Positions 32,992 to 42,125 of a stretch of 49,312 bases of DNA are shown one piece after another. The translations under genes and the position numbers were made by a program. Numbering within the stretch: the first letter of the stretch is position 1; each line of letters starts with the position of its first letter. This DNA is from Cryomorphaceae bacterium (GTDB lineage Bacteria; Bacteroidota; Bacteroidia; Flavobacteriales; Flavobacteriaceae). The DNA lies in assembly GCA_018646865.1 (NCBI GenBank), contig JABGTW010000026.1, positions 1-49,312 on the forward strand, read 5' to 3'. A model generated the notes under the pieces. That model ran no database searches. It was not told the origin of the DNA and saw only the letters and a list, made by a program, of their open reading frames with translations.

Positions 32992-34989
32992 TTATGAAAT
33001 TAGGTCAATTAATGATACTTCATTAATAACCGGAACTCCAAGTTCATTTGCTTTGTTGAATTTTGAAGGACCTATATTTTTGCCAGCCACAAGATAATTA
33101 GTCTTAGAGCTAATAGACGAACTGATTTTACCTCCGTTTTCTTCTATTAATTTTTTCAACTCTTCTCTACTGTGTATTTCAAAAACACCAGATATAACAA
33201 ATATAAGATTAGATAAGTTTGAAGAATTTGTATTTAATGCATTATTAGTAAAATTTAAACCTGATGATTTAAGTCTATTAACTAAATTCAAATTTTCATC
33301 ATCTTTAAAAAAACTGACAATACTTGAGGCTGTTTTATCTCCAATTTCGTCAATCGACGATAGTGATTCTATATCTAAGGATATTAGTTCATCTATAGAC
33401 TTTATTTGTTTCAAAATTGTTTTTGAGGCAGACTCTCCCACATATCTAATACCCATGCCATATAAAACTTTCTGAAATGATTTTAACTTAGATTCTTCAA
33501 TTCCATTTCTAAGATTTTCAACTGATTTCTCAGCGTGACCTTCAATCTTTGATATGGCTTCATAATCTAGATTATAAATATCTGAAATATCAATTATATG
33601 ACCTTTATCATATAAAAGTGTAATTGTTTCATCACCCAATCCATCAATGTTCATTGCCTTTCTTGAAGCAAAATGCTGTATCCTGCCAATTCCTTGTGGT
33701 CTACAACTATTTGTGTTTGGACAAAAAAAGTTAGCTTCAGATTCCAGTTTTATCAATTCAGTTTCACAATCTGGACAATTTACAGGAAATGGTATTTCAT
33801 CTTGTTTAAATCCACGATTATTAATATCTATTCCTGTTATTTTAGGAATTATTTCTCCTCCTTTTTCAACAAACACATTATCATTCAACCTTAACCTAAA
33901 CTTAATCATTTGATCATAACTGTGAAGTGAAGCTCTTTTAATAGTTGATCCTGAAATTAAAACAGGCTCTAGATTTGCAACTGGCGTAATAGCTCCAGTC
34001 CTACCAACATTAAAAGAGATTGATTTTAATTTAGTAGCTAAGTTCTGAGCCTTAAATTTATAAGATATTGCCCATCTGGGAAATTTAGAAGTAAAGCCTA
34101 ATATTTTTTGATATTTAATACTATTAACCTTTAATACTATCCCATCAATTTCAAATGGTAAAGTATGTCTATTGTGATCCCAAAATTGAATATACTCTTT
34201 AACACCCTCTAAACCATTAACAACCTTTTCGTACGCTGGAATATTAAATCCAATATCTCTGGCTGTATTTAATAATTCAGAGTGGTTATTTATAATTAAA
34301 TCTTCCGAAATAACAGAATAAAGAAAACATTCTAATGGTCGTCTAGCAACTTCTTTTGAATCTAATAATTTAATACTACCTGAAGCAGTATTTCTAGGAT
34401 TCATAAATAATGGAAGACCCATTTGTTCTCGTTTTTTATTAAGTGAACTGAAAGAGGTTTTAGGCATTATTATCTCACCTCTAATTTCAAACTTATTTGG
34501 AAAAGATTTGTTTTTTAATTTGAGAGGAATAGAATTAATAGTTTTAATATTATTAGTAATGTTATCACCCTGCGAGCCATCACCTCTTGTAAGTCCCCTT
34601 ATTAGCTCTCCATTTTCATATAAAAGATTTACAGAAGCTCCATCATATTTTAATTCACAACAAAACTCAAAATCTTTCACGTCTATAATTTTAATAATTC
34701 TTTTATACCAAGCTTCAAGCTCAATATCCGAGTAAGTGTTATCAAGAGAAAACATTGGAAAAATATGTGATTCTGAATCGAACTTATCGGAAAGTCCTCC
34801 TCCTACCCTTTTTGAAGGGGAATTTTCATCATGGAATTCAGGATATTGATTTTCAAGATTAATCAACTCATTAATCAATTTATCGTACTCAAAATCAGAA
34901 ATTAAATTTTTATCAAGATCATAGTAATTATGATTATGTTCTATAATAAGATTTCTTAATTCTAAAATTCTAGATTTAATTTTACTCAT
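32992..34989 (-). CDS. ligA: NAD-dependent DNA ligase
   Basis: Seals nicks at Okazaki fragments and in repair using NAD. The 665-aa protein has domain Ia with the YYDLDKNLISDFEYDKL NAD-binding helices near residue 22, the adenylated lysine K114 in CELKYDGASVNL, the GRTGAITPVANLEPV segment of the OB fold near 325, a four-cysteine zinc finger (CPDCETEL, then C and C further on), helix-hairpin-helix repeats and a C-terminal BRCT domain (about 590-665). It starts one base after the prmC stop. Confidence 0.96.
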   Translation of the reverse strand: MSKIKSRILELRNLIIEHNHNYYDLDKNLISDFEYDKLINELINLENQYPEFHDENSPSKRVGGGLSDKFDSESHIFPMFSLDNTYSDIELEAWYKRIIKIIDVKDFEFCCELKYDGASVNLLYENGELIRGLTRGDGSQGDNITNNIKTINSIPLKLKNKSFPNKFEIRGEIIMPKTSFSSLNKKREQMGLPLFMNPRNTASGSIKLLDSKEVARRPLECFLYSVISEDLIINNHSELLNTARDIGFNIPAYEKVVNGLEGVKEYIQFWDHNRHTLPFEIDGIVLKVNSIKYQKILGFTSKFPRWAISYKFKAQNLATKLKSISFNVGRTGAITPVANLEPVLISGSTIKRASLHSYDQMIKFRLRLNDNVFVEKGGEIIPKITGIDINNRGFKQDEIPFPVNCPDCETELIKLESEANFFCPNTNSCRPQGIGRIQHFASRKAMNIDGLGDETITLLYDKGHIIDISDIYNLDYEAISKIEGHAEKSVENLRNGIEESKLKSFQKVLYGMGIRYVGESASKTILKQIKSIDELISLDIESLSSIDEIGDKTASSIVSFFKDDENLNLVNRLKSSGLNFTNNALNTNSSNLSNLIFVISGVFEIHSREELKKLIEENGGKISSSISSKTNYLVAGKNIGPSKFNKANELGVPVINEVSLIDLIS

Positions 34990-34990
34990 A

Positions 34991-35830
34991 TTAAAATGAT
35001 ACTTTAACTAATCTTTTTTTACCTCTAAAATCATCTCTAAAGTTAACATCATTTAGATTAAAATCTGATAATAATTGATTAAAATCTTTAATAAATACCG
35101 GGTTTATTTCTAAATAAATTTGACCTTTTTTATTTAAATTTATTAATGCAAATTCAATAATTCTCTTATAATAATGAAGAGGATCATTAGATGGAGCAAA
35201 TAATGCAGTTTCTGGTTCATATTTAACATTTTTTCCTATTTCGTTTGCTTCATTAGGACTAAGATAAGGTGGGTTTGAGACTATTATATCATATTTGTTT
35301 TGAGGTAAAAATTTTGAGTTTAGATCAAGTTTAATTGTTTTAACATTAGAGGCTAGTTTAATTTTATTTTTATTACAAATTTCTAGAGCTTTTTCTGAGA
35401 CATCTGATAAAGTAACATCCATATTTTTATTTTCTTTATAGATTGTGATCCCAATACATCCTGATCCTGAGCACAAGTCAATAAGTTTTTTTGATTTATT
35501 AATATTGATGTTATCCTCAAGTACCCACTGAACTAGCTCTTCTGTTTCTGGCCTAGGAATTAAGACATCTTCATTTACATAAAAATCATATCCATAGAAA
35601 TTTTTTTTGTTTATCAAATAGTCAATAGGATAATTCTTAGAGATTGGATCTAGACTATCTAATATGATTTTTTTAGAATCTTGATTAATTATACAATGAG
35701 GATCTAAAGCAATTTTAATCGGATCAATGCTGCATAATTCTTCTAAAATTATTTTATAAATAAAATCACATTCATTATGAGAAAGATTGAGTTTTTTTCT
35801 ATAAATATTTCGTAATTCAATAATTGTCAT
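34991..35830 (-). CDS. prmC: Peptide chain release factor N5-glutamine methyltransferase
   Basis: Methylates the glutamine of the GGQ motif in release factors RF1 and RF2. From ATG 35828-35830 the protein has 279 aa. That start overlaps the stop of the preceding GNAT gene by ATGA and gives MTIIELRN, while a longer in-frame start exists at 35860. The helical N-terminal domain is followed by PRPETEELVQWVL near residue 110, the SAM site LIDLCSGSGCIGI near 130, and the catalytic NPPY motif in VSNPPYLSPNEAN near 192. Confidence 0.93.
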   Translation of the reverse strand: MTIIELRNIYRKKLNLSHNECDFIYKIILEELCSIDPIKIALDPHCIINQDSKKIILDSLDPISKNYPIDYLINKKNFYGYDFYVNEDVLIPRPETEELVQWVLEDNININKSKKLIDLCSGSGCIGITIYKENKNMDVTLSDVSEKALEICNKNKIKLASNVKTIKLDLNSKFLPQNKYDIIVSNPPYLSPNEANEIGKNVKYEPETALFAPSNDPLHYYKRIIEFALINLNKKGQIYLEINPVFIKDFNQLLSDFNLNDVNFRDDFRGKKRLVKVSF

Positions 35831-36306
35831 CTTATATTTTTTATCAACCATACAGGACATGCATTATGCCCTGTGTTTCCAAGAGGACTGTCTATGTATT
35901 TAAATCCCTTTTTTAAATATAATTTTTGAGCTTTAAGCATATTGGGCATTGTTTCTATGTAGCATTTTTCAAAACCAGATTCAATAGCAAAATCTATACA
36001 AATCTGTATCATCTTATTTCCAATTCCTCTTCCTCTAAGAGATTTATGAAAATACATTTTTTGAAGTTCACAGATGTCTTCATCTCCCTCTTTTAGTGGG
36101 CTTATTCCTGCACCACCTAATATTCGTCCTTCCTCCTCGACTACAAAATATTTTGATCTGGGTAATTGATAAGTCAAAAACATATTATCTAGTTCAGGAT
36201 CATCATATGCAGAAGCTTTTTTTGGAATTTGCATTTCAATTAATACTTCTCTAAGTATAACTGATAAGGGTTCATTATCAGATTCATTGATTGGTCTTAT
36301 CAACAT
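35827..36306 (-). CDS. GNAT family N-acetyltransferase
   Basis: A 159-aa acetyltransferase of the GNAT fold. The acetyl-CoA-binding loop is SLRGRGIGNKMIQICIDFA near residue 93 (R-x-x-G-x-G/N pattern), preceded by the strand YFVVEEEGRILGGAGISPL and followed by CYIETMPNMLKAQKLYLKKGF. The substrate is not known. It is the first gene of the long minus-strand series that continues with prmC. Its position next to prmC could suggest acetylation of a translation component, but this is speculative. Confidence 0.85.
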   Translation of the reverse strand: MLIRPINESDNEPLSVILREVLIEMQIPKKASAYDDPELDNMFLTYQLPRSKYFVVEEEGRILGGAGISPLKEGDEDICELQKMYFHKSLRGRGIGNKMIQICIDFAIESGFEKCYIETMPNMLKAQKLYLKKGFKYIDSPLGNTGHNACPVWLIKNIR

Positions 36307-36308
36307 AG

Positions 36309-36326
36309 TTAAGCTTTTTGGCTTAA
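36309..36326. repeat. Inverted repeat between GNAT gene and ribD
   Basis: TTAAGC (36309-36314) and GCTTAA (36321-36326) form a six-base inverted repeat around TTTTTG in the 48-base divergent spacer. It could be an operator for either gene or a chance feature of A+T-rich sequence. Confidence 0.3.
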
Positions 36327-36354
36327 ATTTACAATTCTAATTTTATTAGTAATC

Positions 36355-37377
36355 ATGGAGTATGATATAATCTATATGAAAAGGTGTATTGAAATTGCAT
36401 CAAAAGAAATAGGGAATACCTATCCAAATCCGTTAGTTGGTTGTGTTATAGTTCATGAAAACAAAATTATAGGAGAAGGTTCTCATAAAAAATATGGAGA
36501 TAAACATGCTGAAGTAAATGCTATTAATAGTGTTGACAATAAAGATCTTCTAAGAAACTCTTCACTATATGTTAATCTGGAGCCATGTAATCACTTTGGA
36601 AAAACACCACCATGCACTGATTTAATTATTAAATATAAAATCCAAAATATAATTATTGGCTCAAGAGATCCTAATAGCTTGGTAGAAGGAGGAGGTGTCG
36701 AAAGACTTAAATCTAAGGGCTGCAATGTGAAATATGGTGTTTTACAAGATGAATGTGACTGCTTAAATAAAAGATTTTTTACATACCATAAACTTAAAAG
36801 ACCTTATATAATTTTAAAATGGGCAGAATCAAAGGATGGTTTTATTACTCCTATTAAAAGTCAAAGAGAGGTCTTTAAAATCTCTGGAGATGAATCACTA
36901 AAATTATCTCATACTTGGAGAAAAGAAGAAAATTCAATTTTGGTTGGTGTTCAAACTATAATAGATGATGACCCTAAGCTTACCACTAGATTAGTTAAGG
37001 GAAAAAATCCAATTAGAATTGTTTTAGACCCAAACTGTAGAATTCCGATTAACTCTAATATATTTTCAAAAGACTCAGAGACAATAATATTATCAAAAAA
37101 TGAGAATAGTGAAATAAGTGAGAATCTAAGAATAATAAATTTTGAAAAAATGGAATCTATTTTAAACTCATTATATGATTTAAAAGTTCAATCAGTTATA
37201 ATTGAAGGTGGAACTAAAACAATTAAAAATTTTCTAGACAATGACCTATGGGACTCAATAAGAGTATTTAAAGGAAATACAGATCTGGTTAAAGGTATAA
37301 AAAGTCCTGGGATTGATTTTATTGATTTTAAAAAAACTAAAAGTGGTAATGATTCCCTATACATTCTAGATAGATAA
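36355..37377 (+). CDS. ribD: Riboflavin biosynthesis deaminase/reductase
   Basis: Carries out deamination and side-chain reduction of the pyrimidine intermediate in riboflavin synthesis. The 340-aa protein has an N-terminal deaminase domain with the zinc ligands in KHAEVNAI (near residue 50) and EPCNHFGKTPPC (near 76). The C-terminal NADPH reductase domain begins near LKRPYIILKWAESKDGFI (about 145) and includes VIIEGGTKTIKNFL near 281. It stands alone, and its TAA directly abuts the stop codon of the convergent thioesterase gene. No FMN riboswitch fits in the short upstream spacer. Confidence 0.95.
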   Translation: MEYDIIYMKRCIEIASKEIGNTYPNPLVGCVIVHENKIIGEGSHKKYGDKHAEVNAINSVDNKDLLRNSSLYVNLEPCNHFGKTPPCTDLIIKYKIQNIIIGSRDPNSLVEGGGVERLKSKGCNVKYGVLQDECDCLNKRFFTYHKLKRPYIILKWAESKDGFITPIKSQREVFKISGDESLKLSHTWRKEENSILVGVQTIIDDDPKLTTRLVKGKNPIRIVLDPNCRIPINSNIFSKDSETIILSKNENSEISENLRIINFEKMESILNSLYDLKVQSVIIEGGTKTIKNFLDNDLWDSIRVFKGNTDLVKGIKSPGIDFIDFKKTKSGNDSLYILDR

Positions 37378-37773
37378 CTAATCAAAAAGACTACTAATTA
37401 TTTTTGGACATCTTAATGGTTTTCTTGATATGGAATCAACAAATGCAAGAGATGTTTTACCTTCTGTAGTTATTTCATTATTGTCATTAAAAATTTTATA
37501 TGCAAACTCAATTGTAGAAGTTGGTTTTTTTGAACAAAAAACCTTAATAAAAAAAATATCACCAAAAATTAATGGTTTTATAAATTTTAATTCACATTTA
37601 ACAACTGGTAAAATAACATTATTACTTTCAATTTCTTCATATGGCATATTTAGTTTTTCAAGCCATTCTATTCTTGCTAATTCAAAAAATTTCAAATAAT
37701 TACTATGATGAACAATTCCCATTTGATCCGTTTCATTATATCTGACTTTAATTTTACCTGATGTGTAGTTCAT
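37378..37773 (-). CDS. Acyl-CoA thioesterase, hotdog fold (YbgC/4HBT-like)
   Basis: A 131-aa single hotdog-fold protein. The catalytic segment YNETDQMGIVHHSNYLKFFELARIEWLEK (quoted in part: ETDQMGIVHHSNYLKFFE, near residue 13) is diagnostic of the 4-hydroxybenzoyl-CoA thioesterase/YbgC family, with the aspartate as the active residue. YbgC proteins hydrolyse short acyl-CoA or acyl-ACP and in some bacteria are linked with the Tol-Pal system, but no tol genes are here. Divergent from dnaA. Confidence 0.87.
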   Translation of the reverse strand: MNYTSGKIKVRYNETDQMGIVHHSNYLKFFELARIEWLEKLNMPYEEIESNNVILPVVKCELKFIKPLIFGDIFFIKVFCSKKPTSTIEFAYKIFNDNNEITTEGKTSLAFVDSISRKPLRCPKIISSLFD

Positions 37774-37789
37774 TTAAAATGTTTTACGA

Positions 37790-37809
37790 AGGAAAACCTT
37801 AATTTTCCT
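37790..37809. repeat. Inverted repeat upstream of the thioesterase and dnaA
   Basis: AGGAAAA (37790-37796) and TTTTCCT (37803-37809) form a seven-base inverted repeat around CCTTAA in the 184-base spacer between the thioesterase gene and dnaA. It falls in the predicted leader of the thioesterase mRNA. The rest of the spacer is A+T-rich with T8-9 and T7 runs near 37868-37888, and I see no good DnaA box. Confidence 0.4.
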
Positions 37810-37810
37810 A

Positions 37811-37818
37811 CAAAATTA
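37811..37818 (-). promoter_or_regulatory. Possible thioesterase promoter -7 box (TAATTTTG)
   Basis: On the minus strand TAATTTTG fits TAnnTTTG, 37 bases before the thioesterase ATG. There is no TTG at -33. The inverted repeat at 37790-37809 would lie at the start of the transcript. Confidence 0.3.
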
Positions 37819-37957
37819 TCTTACTTGATTTTAACTAAAAAAAATTTAATAATCAATAGTAAACTATGTTTTTTTTTCACTTTTTTTAACTAATATTTGT
37901 ATTCAACCAAAAACAATATTTCATAAATATATTCAATTAATATCTAGCTAAGAAAAA

Positions 37958-39385
37958 ATGAGTCAAACACCCTCTGCAGTATGGAACAATTGTTTATCCT
38001 TTATTAAGGATAATATCCAACCTCAGGCTTATAAAACATGGTTTGAACCTATAATCCCAGTTAAGATTACTAATGATGTTTTAAGCATTCAAGTTCCTAG
38101 TAAATTCTTTTATGAATGGCTTGAAGAGCATTATGTTAAGATATTACGTATGGCTCTTACTAAAGAACTTGGATCTGAAGCTAGACTTGTATATATAATT
38201 AAGATGGAAAATACTTTCGGTAATAAGATGCCATTTACTGAAAAGATTCCAAGTTCTTCAAGTTCTAGTATAAAATCACAATCTATTGAATCTCCATTTA
38301 GCACTTTTGCTTCTGAATTAAAAAACCCTTTTGTAATACCTGGTATTAGAAATCTTCAAATTGAATCTCAATTAAATCCAAACTATACTTTTGAAAATTT
38401 TTTAGAGGGTGATTCGAACAGACTGGCTAGATCTGCGGGAATTGCTGTTTCAAATAAACCAGGAGGTACGTCATTTAATCCTCTTCTTGTATATGGAGGT
38501 GTTGGTCTAGGAAAAACTCACTTAGCTCATGCTATAGGAGTTGATATCAAACAAAAGTATCCAGATAAAACAGTTTTATATATATCTGCAGAAAAATTTA
38601 CGCAACAGTATGTTGATTCAGTCAAAAAAAATACAAGAAATGATTTCATTCATTTTTATCAAGTAATAGATGTTTTAATTGTTGATGATGTTCAATTTCT
38701 TTCCGGTAAATCTGGAACTCAAGATGTATTCTTCCATATTTTTAATCATTTGCATCAAAATGGCAAACAAGTTATTTTGACTTCAGATAAAGCTCCAATT
38801 GACATGCAAGATATAGAACAAAGACTCTTATCTAGATTTAAATGGGGATTATCTGCAGAACTTCAAAATCCTAGTTTTGAAACTAGAGTTTCGATTCTAA
38901 AAAACAAGCTATATAGAGATGGTGTTGAGATTCAAGATGATGTAATTGAATTTGTTGCTAAGAATATTAACTCCAATGTAAGAGAACTAGAGGGTGCAAT
39001 CATTTCACTAATTGCTCAATCATCTTTTAATAAAGCTGAAATAACTGTAAACTTAGCAAAAGAGGTTATTAATAAATTTGTCAAGAGTAACAGAAGAGAA
39101 GTATCTATAGATTACATTCAAAAAGTTGTTTCTGATTACTTCCAAATGGATATTCAAACCTTACAATCAAAAACTAGAAAGAGACATATAGTTCAGGCTA
39201 GACAAATTGCAATGTACTTTGCTAAAAAGTTCACTAAGGCTTCATTAGCTAGCATTGGCTCACAAATTGGAAGAAGAGATCATGCGACAGTCCTACATGC
39301 TTGTAAAACTGTTGATAATCTCAGCTTTACTGATAAACAATTCAGAAAATATGTTGAAGATCTAAATCAAAAACTTTCAAACTAA
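37958..39385 (+). CDS. dnaA: Chromosomal replication initiator protein DnaA
   Basis: Opens the origin by binding DnaA boxes and loads the helicase. The 475-aa protein has domain I (WNNCLSFIKDNIQPQAYKTW near residue 10), a low-complexity linker rich in serine (about 85-115), the AAA+ domain with Walker A YGGVGLGKTHLAHAIG near 178 and Walker B VLIVDDVQFLSG near 242, and the C-terminal DNA-binding domain with the signature GRRDHATVLHACKTVDN near 440. It is a single gene here; dnaN and recF do not follow, which is normal in Bacteroidota. The closely following convergent mltG leaves one base between the stops. Confidence 0.96.
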   Translation: MSQTPSAVWNNCLSFIKDNIQPQAYKTWFEPIIPVKITNDVLSIQVPSKFFYEWLEEHYVKILRMALTKELGSEARLVYIIKMENTFGNKMPFTEKIPSSSSSSIKSQSIESPFSTFASELKNPFVIPGIRNLQIESQLNPNYTFENFLEGDSNRLARSAGIAVSNKPGGTSFNPLLVYGGVGLGKTHLAHAIGVDIKQKYPDKTVLYISAEKFTQQYVDSVKKNTRNDFIHFYQVIDVLIVDDVQFLSGKSGTQDVFFHIFNHLHQNGKQVILTSDKAPIDMQDIEQRLLSRFKWGLSAELQNPSFETRVSILKNKLYRDGVEIQDDVIEFVAKNINSNVRELEGAIISLIAQSSFNKAEITVNLAKEVINKFVKSNRREVSIDYIQKVVSDYFQMDIQTLQSKTRKRHIVQARQIAMYFAKKFTKASLASIGSQIGRRDHATVLHACKTVDNLSFTDKQFRKYVEDLNQKLSN

Positions 39386-39386
39386 A

Positions 39387-40415
39387 CTATCTGTAGATTC
39401 CTTTGCTATTTATCCAGCGAATGTATGCTTTTTTATTTCTATTATGTCCAGTTAAATCGCTTGCAAAAAGATGATATCCTCTATTAGAAGGATTAGCTAC
39501 CATAAACAAATAATCATGTTTCTCATGATTAAGAACAGCATCTATAGCAGATATATCTGGCATTGTTATAGGGCCTGGTGGGAGTCCTTTTATTTTATAT
39601 GTATTAAACTCTGAATCTAGTTTAAGATCGCGATAAAGAACTCTTCTGATAATAGTATCAAAATTCTTATAATATTCTTTTATTGTATAGATTACTGTAG
39701 GATCAGCCTGAAGCCTCATTTTATCTCTAAGCCTATTTATGTATAACCCTGCAACTCTTGGACGTTCATCAATTTTTCTACTCTCAATTTGAACAATTGA
39801 TGCAAGTGAGATTACTTCTAATTTACTCAAGCCTAATTTTTTAGATTTTTCAGACCTATCCTGATTCCAAAACTTCTTGTATTCATCTAGCATTTTGTCT
39901 CTAAAATCATCAGGATTAATATCCCAATAAATATTATATGAATTAGGAATAAAGATTGAAAGAATATTTTTCTCATTTAGATCATTATTCATTAAAAAAT
40001 CTTCATTTTTAAACGAATTGATTAGAGATAAACTATCCTCATATATTTGCTTTGAAATTCTTCCTGCCAAGTTTTCAATTCTTTCTTGATTATTAAAAGT
40101 AACAGTTACTGGAGTATTATTAAACTTTAAAGATCTAACAATATCATTGTTCCCAATACCTTTTTTTATCTTAAATCTTCCAGTTTTTTTATTCTTTAAA
40201 TAGTCAAGCCTTTCTGCAACTTTATAAAATGTTTTTGTAGATTTAAGATACTTTGAAATAGAGTCTGCAAAGGATAGGCTGTCTCCTTCTATAACATAAA
40301 GAAATATAGTCTCCTCATCAAAGTCAGTATTTTCCTTATAAAACTTATTATAGTAGTCAATTGCTAAAACTGACAAAAGAATTGTGACTGGTATAATTGT
40401 TTTTAAAACTTTCAT
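39387..40415 (-). CDS. mltG: Endolytic murein transglycosylase MltG (YceG-like)
   Basis: Cleaves nascent peptidoglycan strands and so sets glycan length. The 342-aa protein has one N-terminal membrane helix (about residues 5-22) and a LysM-like region. Its YceG catalytic domain carries the catalytic glutamate in SIVQIESRKIDERPRVAGLY near residue 218, followed by NRLRDKMRLQADPTVIYTI and the C-terminal GLPPGPITMPDISAIDAVLNH motif. It overlaps the upstream GNAT gene by ATGA. Confidence 0.94.
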   Translation of the reverse strand: MKVLKTIIPVTILLSVLAIDYYNKFYKENTDFDEETIFLYVIEGDSLSFADSISKYLKSTKTFYKVAERLDYLKNKKTGRFKIKKGIGNNDIVRSLKFNNTPVTVTFNNQERIENLAGRISKQIYEDSLSLINSFKNEDFLMNNDLNEKNILSIFIPNSYNIYWDINPDDFRDKMLDEYKKFWNQDRSEKSKKLGLSKLEVISLASIVQIESRKIDERPRVAGLYINRLRDKMRLQADPTVIYTIKEYYKNFDTIIRRVLYRDLKLDSEFNTYKIKGLPPGPITMPDISAIDAVLNHEKHDYLFMVANPSNRGYHLFASDLTGHNRNKKAYIRWINSKGIYR

Positions 40416-40915
40416 TTATTCAGAATTTTTTGAAATAATAACTCATCATTAAATTTGTTATTGTAAAATATCCAATCTTTTTTCAAACCTATGTTAACAA
40501 AACCACTTTTCTCAAAAAGCGAGATACTTTCTTTATTTTTCGATGAAATATTTGCATATACTTGATGAATAGGCACATGCTCAAGTAAATAATTTTCAGT
40601 TAGTTGTAACGAACTTAACCCTATTCCTTTAGATCTATATTTTTTAAATATAATTATCCCTAACCCTACTCTTCTATTTATAAAATCATAATCATATAAA
40701 TCTATGAATCCATATGATTGTTCATCATCAGCTATTACCAACCTTAATTGTTTATGTTCAATAATATCTAGGTGTGAATTTTCTATAAATTTCTTAAGAG
40801 TGTGTCTGGAAAAAGGAGAAGAAGTATTTGAATAGACCCATAATGATTTATCATTTTCTACCTCATAAACTAACTCTAAATCATTGGGTTCAAGAGCTCT
40901 AAGTTTTAAATTCAT
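40412..40915 (-). CDS. GNAT family N-acetyltransferase (RimJ/RimL type)
   Basis: A 167-aa acetyltransferase with the opening MNLKLRALEPNDLELVYEVEND typical of the RimJ/RimL-like branch, and the acetyl-CoA loop FKKYRSKGIGLSSLQLTENYL near residue 100, followed by VYANISSKNKESISLFEKSGF. I prefer ATG 40913-40915; a TTG start six codons earlier is possible. It is translationally coupled to mltG. In Bacteroidota some of these enzymes modify sugars such as amino-sugar nucleotides, which would fit an envelope context, but the substrate is unknown. Confidence 0.83.
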   Translation of the reverse strand: MNLKLRALEPNDLELVYEVENDKSLWVYSNTSSPFSRHTLKKFIENSHLDIIEHKQLRLVIADDEQSYGFIDLYDYDFINRRVGLGIIIFKKYRSKGIGLSSLQLTENYLLEHVPIHQVYANISSKNKESISLFEKSGFVNIGLKKDWIFYNNKFNDELLFQKILNK

Positions 40916-40947
40916 AATACTCAAGTTAAACAATAGTTAAAATATAA

Positions 40948-40965
40948 ATATTAAAAATTTAATAT
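40948..40965. repeat. A/T palindrome between GNAT gene and htrA
   Basis: ATATTAAA (40948-40955) and TTTAATAT (40958-40965) form an eight-base inverted repeat in the 70-base divergent spacer ahead of htrA. It consists only of A and T, so it may be a chance pattern, but it lies where an operator for either gene would be expected. Confidence 0.25.
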
Positions 40966-40985
40966 GTTATTTTTACTTTAAAAAA

Positions 40986-42125
40986 ATGAAATCAAATATT
41001 AAAATTTTAATTATTTCCGTTATATGTTCAATTATAACTTTTTTCATTTTTAATAGTCTCTTTGTAACTAAAGAAAATAATTATGAGGTATCCTATAAAA
41101 ATGAAAATATACCTCATTATACTCTTAACACATTATCAAATCAAAGGAATATTCCTTCCACATCATCTCTTCCAGATCTAACTTTTGCAGCTAGTAAATC
41201 AATTGATGCAGTTGTACACGTTAAAAACACAAGTATAGTTAAAGACAGTGATGGATGGGCTTTACAATTTTTTTATGGTGATGATTCTAGAAAAAAAGTT
41301 GGTACAGGTTCCGGAGTAATTATATCTCCTGATGGTTATATAATTACTAATTATCATGTAATTGAAAATTCAAGTGAGGTTATTGTAACTACTAACGATA
41401 ATAAAGAATATGAAGCAGTAATTATTGGTTTTGATGAAATATATGATGTTGCGGTTTTAAAAATTGATTCAGATTCAACTTTAGATTATGTTTTTTTTGG
41501 CGACTCAGATTCAACACTAATCGGGGAATGGGTGCTTGCAGTTGGAAATCCTTACAACTTAAACTCAACAGTTACTGCAGGAATTATAAGTTCTAAATCA
41601 AGAGATTTAAACGAATATGATCAAAAAAATCAATCATTTATTCAAACTGATGCGGCTGTAAACTTTGGAAATAGTGGTGGAGCTTTAGTTAATATTGAAG
41701 GAGAACTAATAGGGATTAATACACTTATTCAATCAATGACTGGGGGATATGTTGGGTATTCTTTTGCTGTACCTAGCAACACTGTGAGAAAAATATTTGA
41801 AGATATATTAGAATATGGAGGTGTTCAAAAAGGTCTTCTTGGAGTAAGAGGTGTAGCTTTAAAGTCCTCATATTCAAAACAGCTTAACATTACTGAGACT
41901 GAAGGCTTCTATATTGATGAAATAGAGTTAGGATTTGGAGCTGATTCAGCAGGACTCGAGAAAGGTGATATCATCAAATCAATTGATGGTTTTAAAATAA
42001 ATCGATTTTCAGATCTATCAGGGTATTTATCTTCAAAAAGACCTGGAGATAAAGTCGAAGTAAAATTCGTAAGAAATAGTAAGATTGAAACAGCAATAGT
42101 AACCTTGAAAAAAAGCTCAAACTAA
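40986..42125 (+). CDS. Trypsin-like serine protease, DegP/HtrA family
   Basis: A periplasmic quality-control protease anchored by one N-terminal membrane helix (about residues 6-26). The 379-aa protein contains the complete triad H124 (ITNYHVIEN), D154 (IYDVAVLKI) and S230 (GNSGGAL), and a single PDZ domain (about 285-375, GFGADSAGLEKGDIIKSIDG). A single PDZ and a membrane anchor make it more DegS-like than DegP-like in layout, although sensing of a sigma-E system is not implied. Its TAA overlaps the ATG of trmD by one base (TAATG). Confidence 0.93.
   Translation: MKSNIKILIISVICSIITFFIFNSLFVTKENNYEVSYKNENIPHYTLNTLSNQRNIPSTSSLPDLTFAASKSIDAVVHVKNTSIVKDSDGWALQFFYGDDSRKKVGTGSGVIISPDGYIITNYHVIENSSEVIVTTNDNKEYEAVIIGFDEIYDVAVLKIDSDSTLDYVFFGDSDSTLIGEWVLAVGNPYNLNSTVTAGIISSKSRDLNEYDQKNQSFIQTDAAVNFGNSGGALVNIEGELIGINTLIQSMTGGYVGYSFAVPSNTVRKIFEDILEYGGVQKGLLGVRGVALKSSYSKQLNITETEGFYIDEIELGFGADSAGLEKGDIIKSIDGFKINRFSDLSGYLSSKRPGDKVEVKFVRNSKIETAIVTLKKSSN

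Noticed and set aside
33647-33913. Plus-strand frames inside ligA
   Set aside because: Both overlap the zinc finger and OB-fold coding region of ligA on the other strand and show no family resemblance.
37774-37957. Replication origin next to dnaA
   Set aside because: No convincing DnaA boxes were seen; in Bacteroidota the origin is often not beside dnaA, so I list only the inverted repeat.
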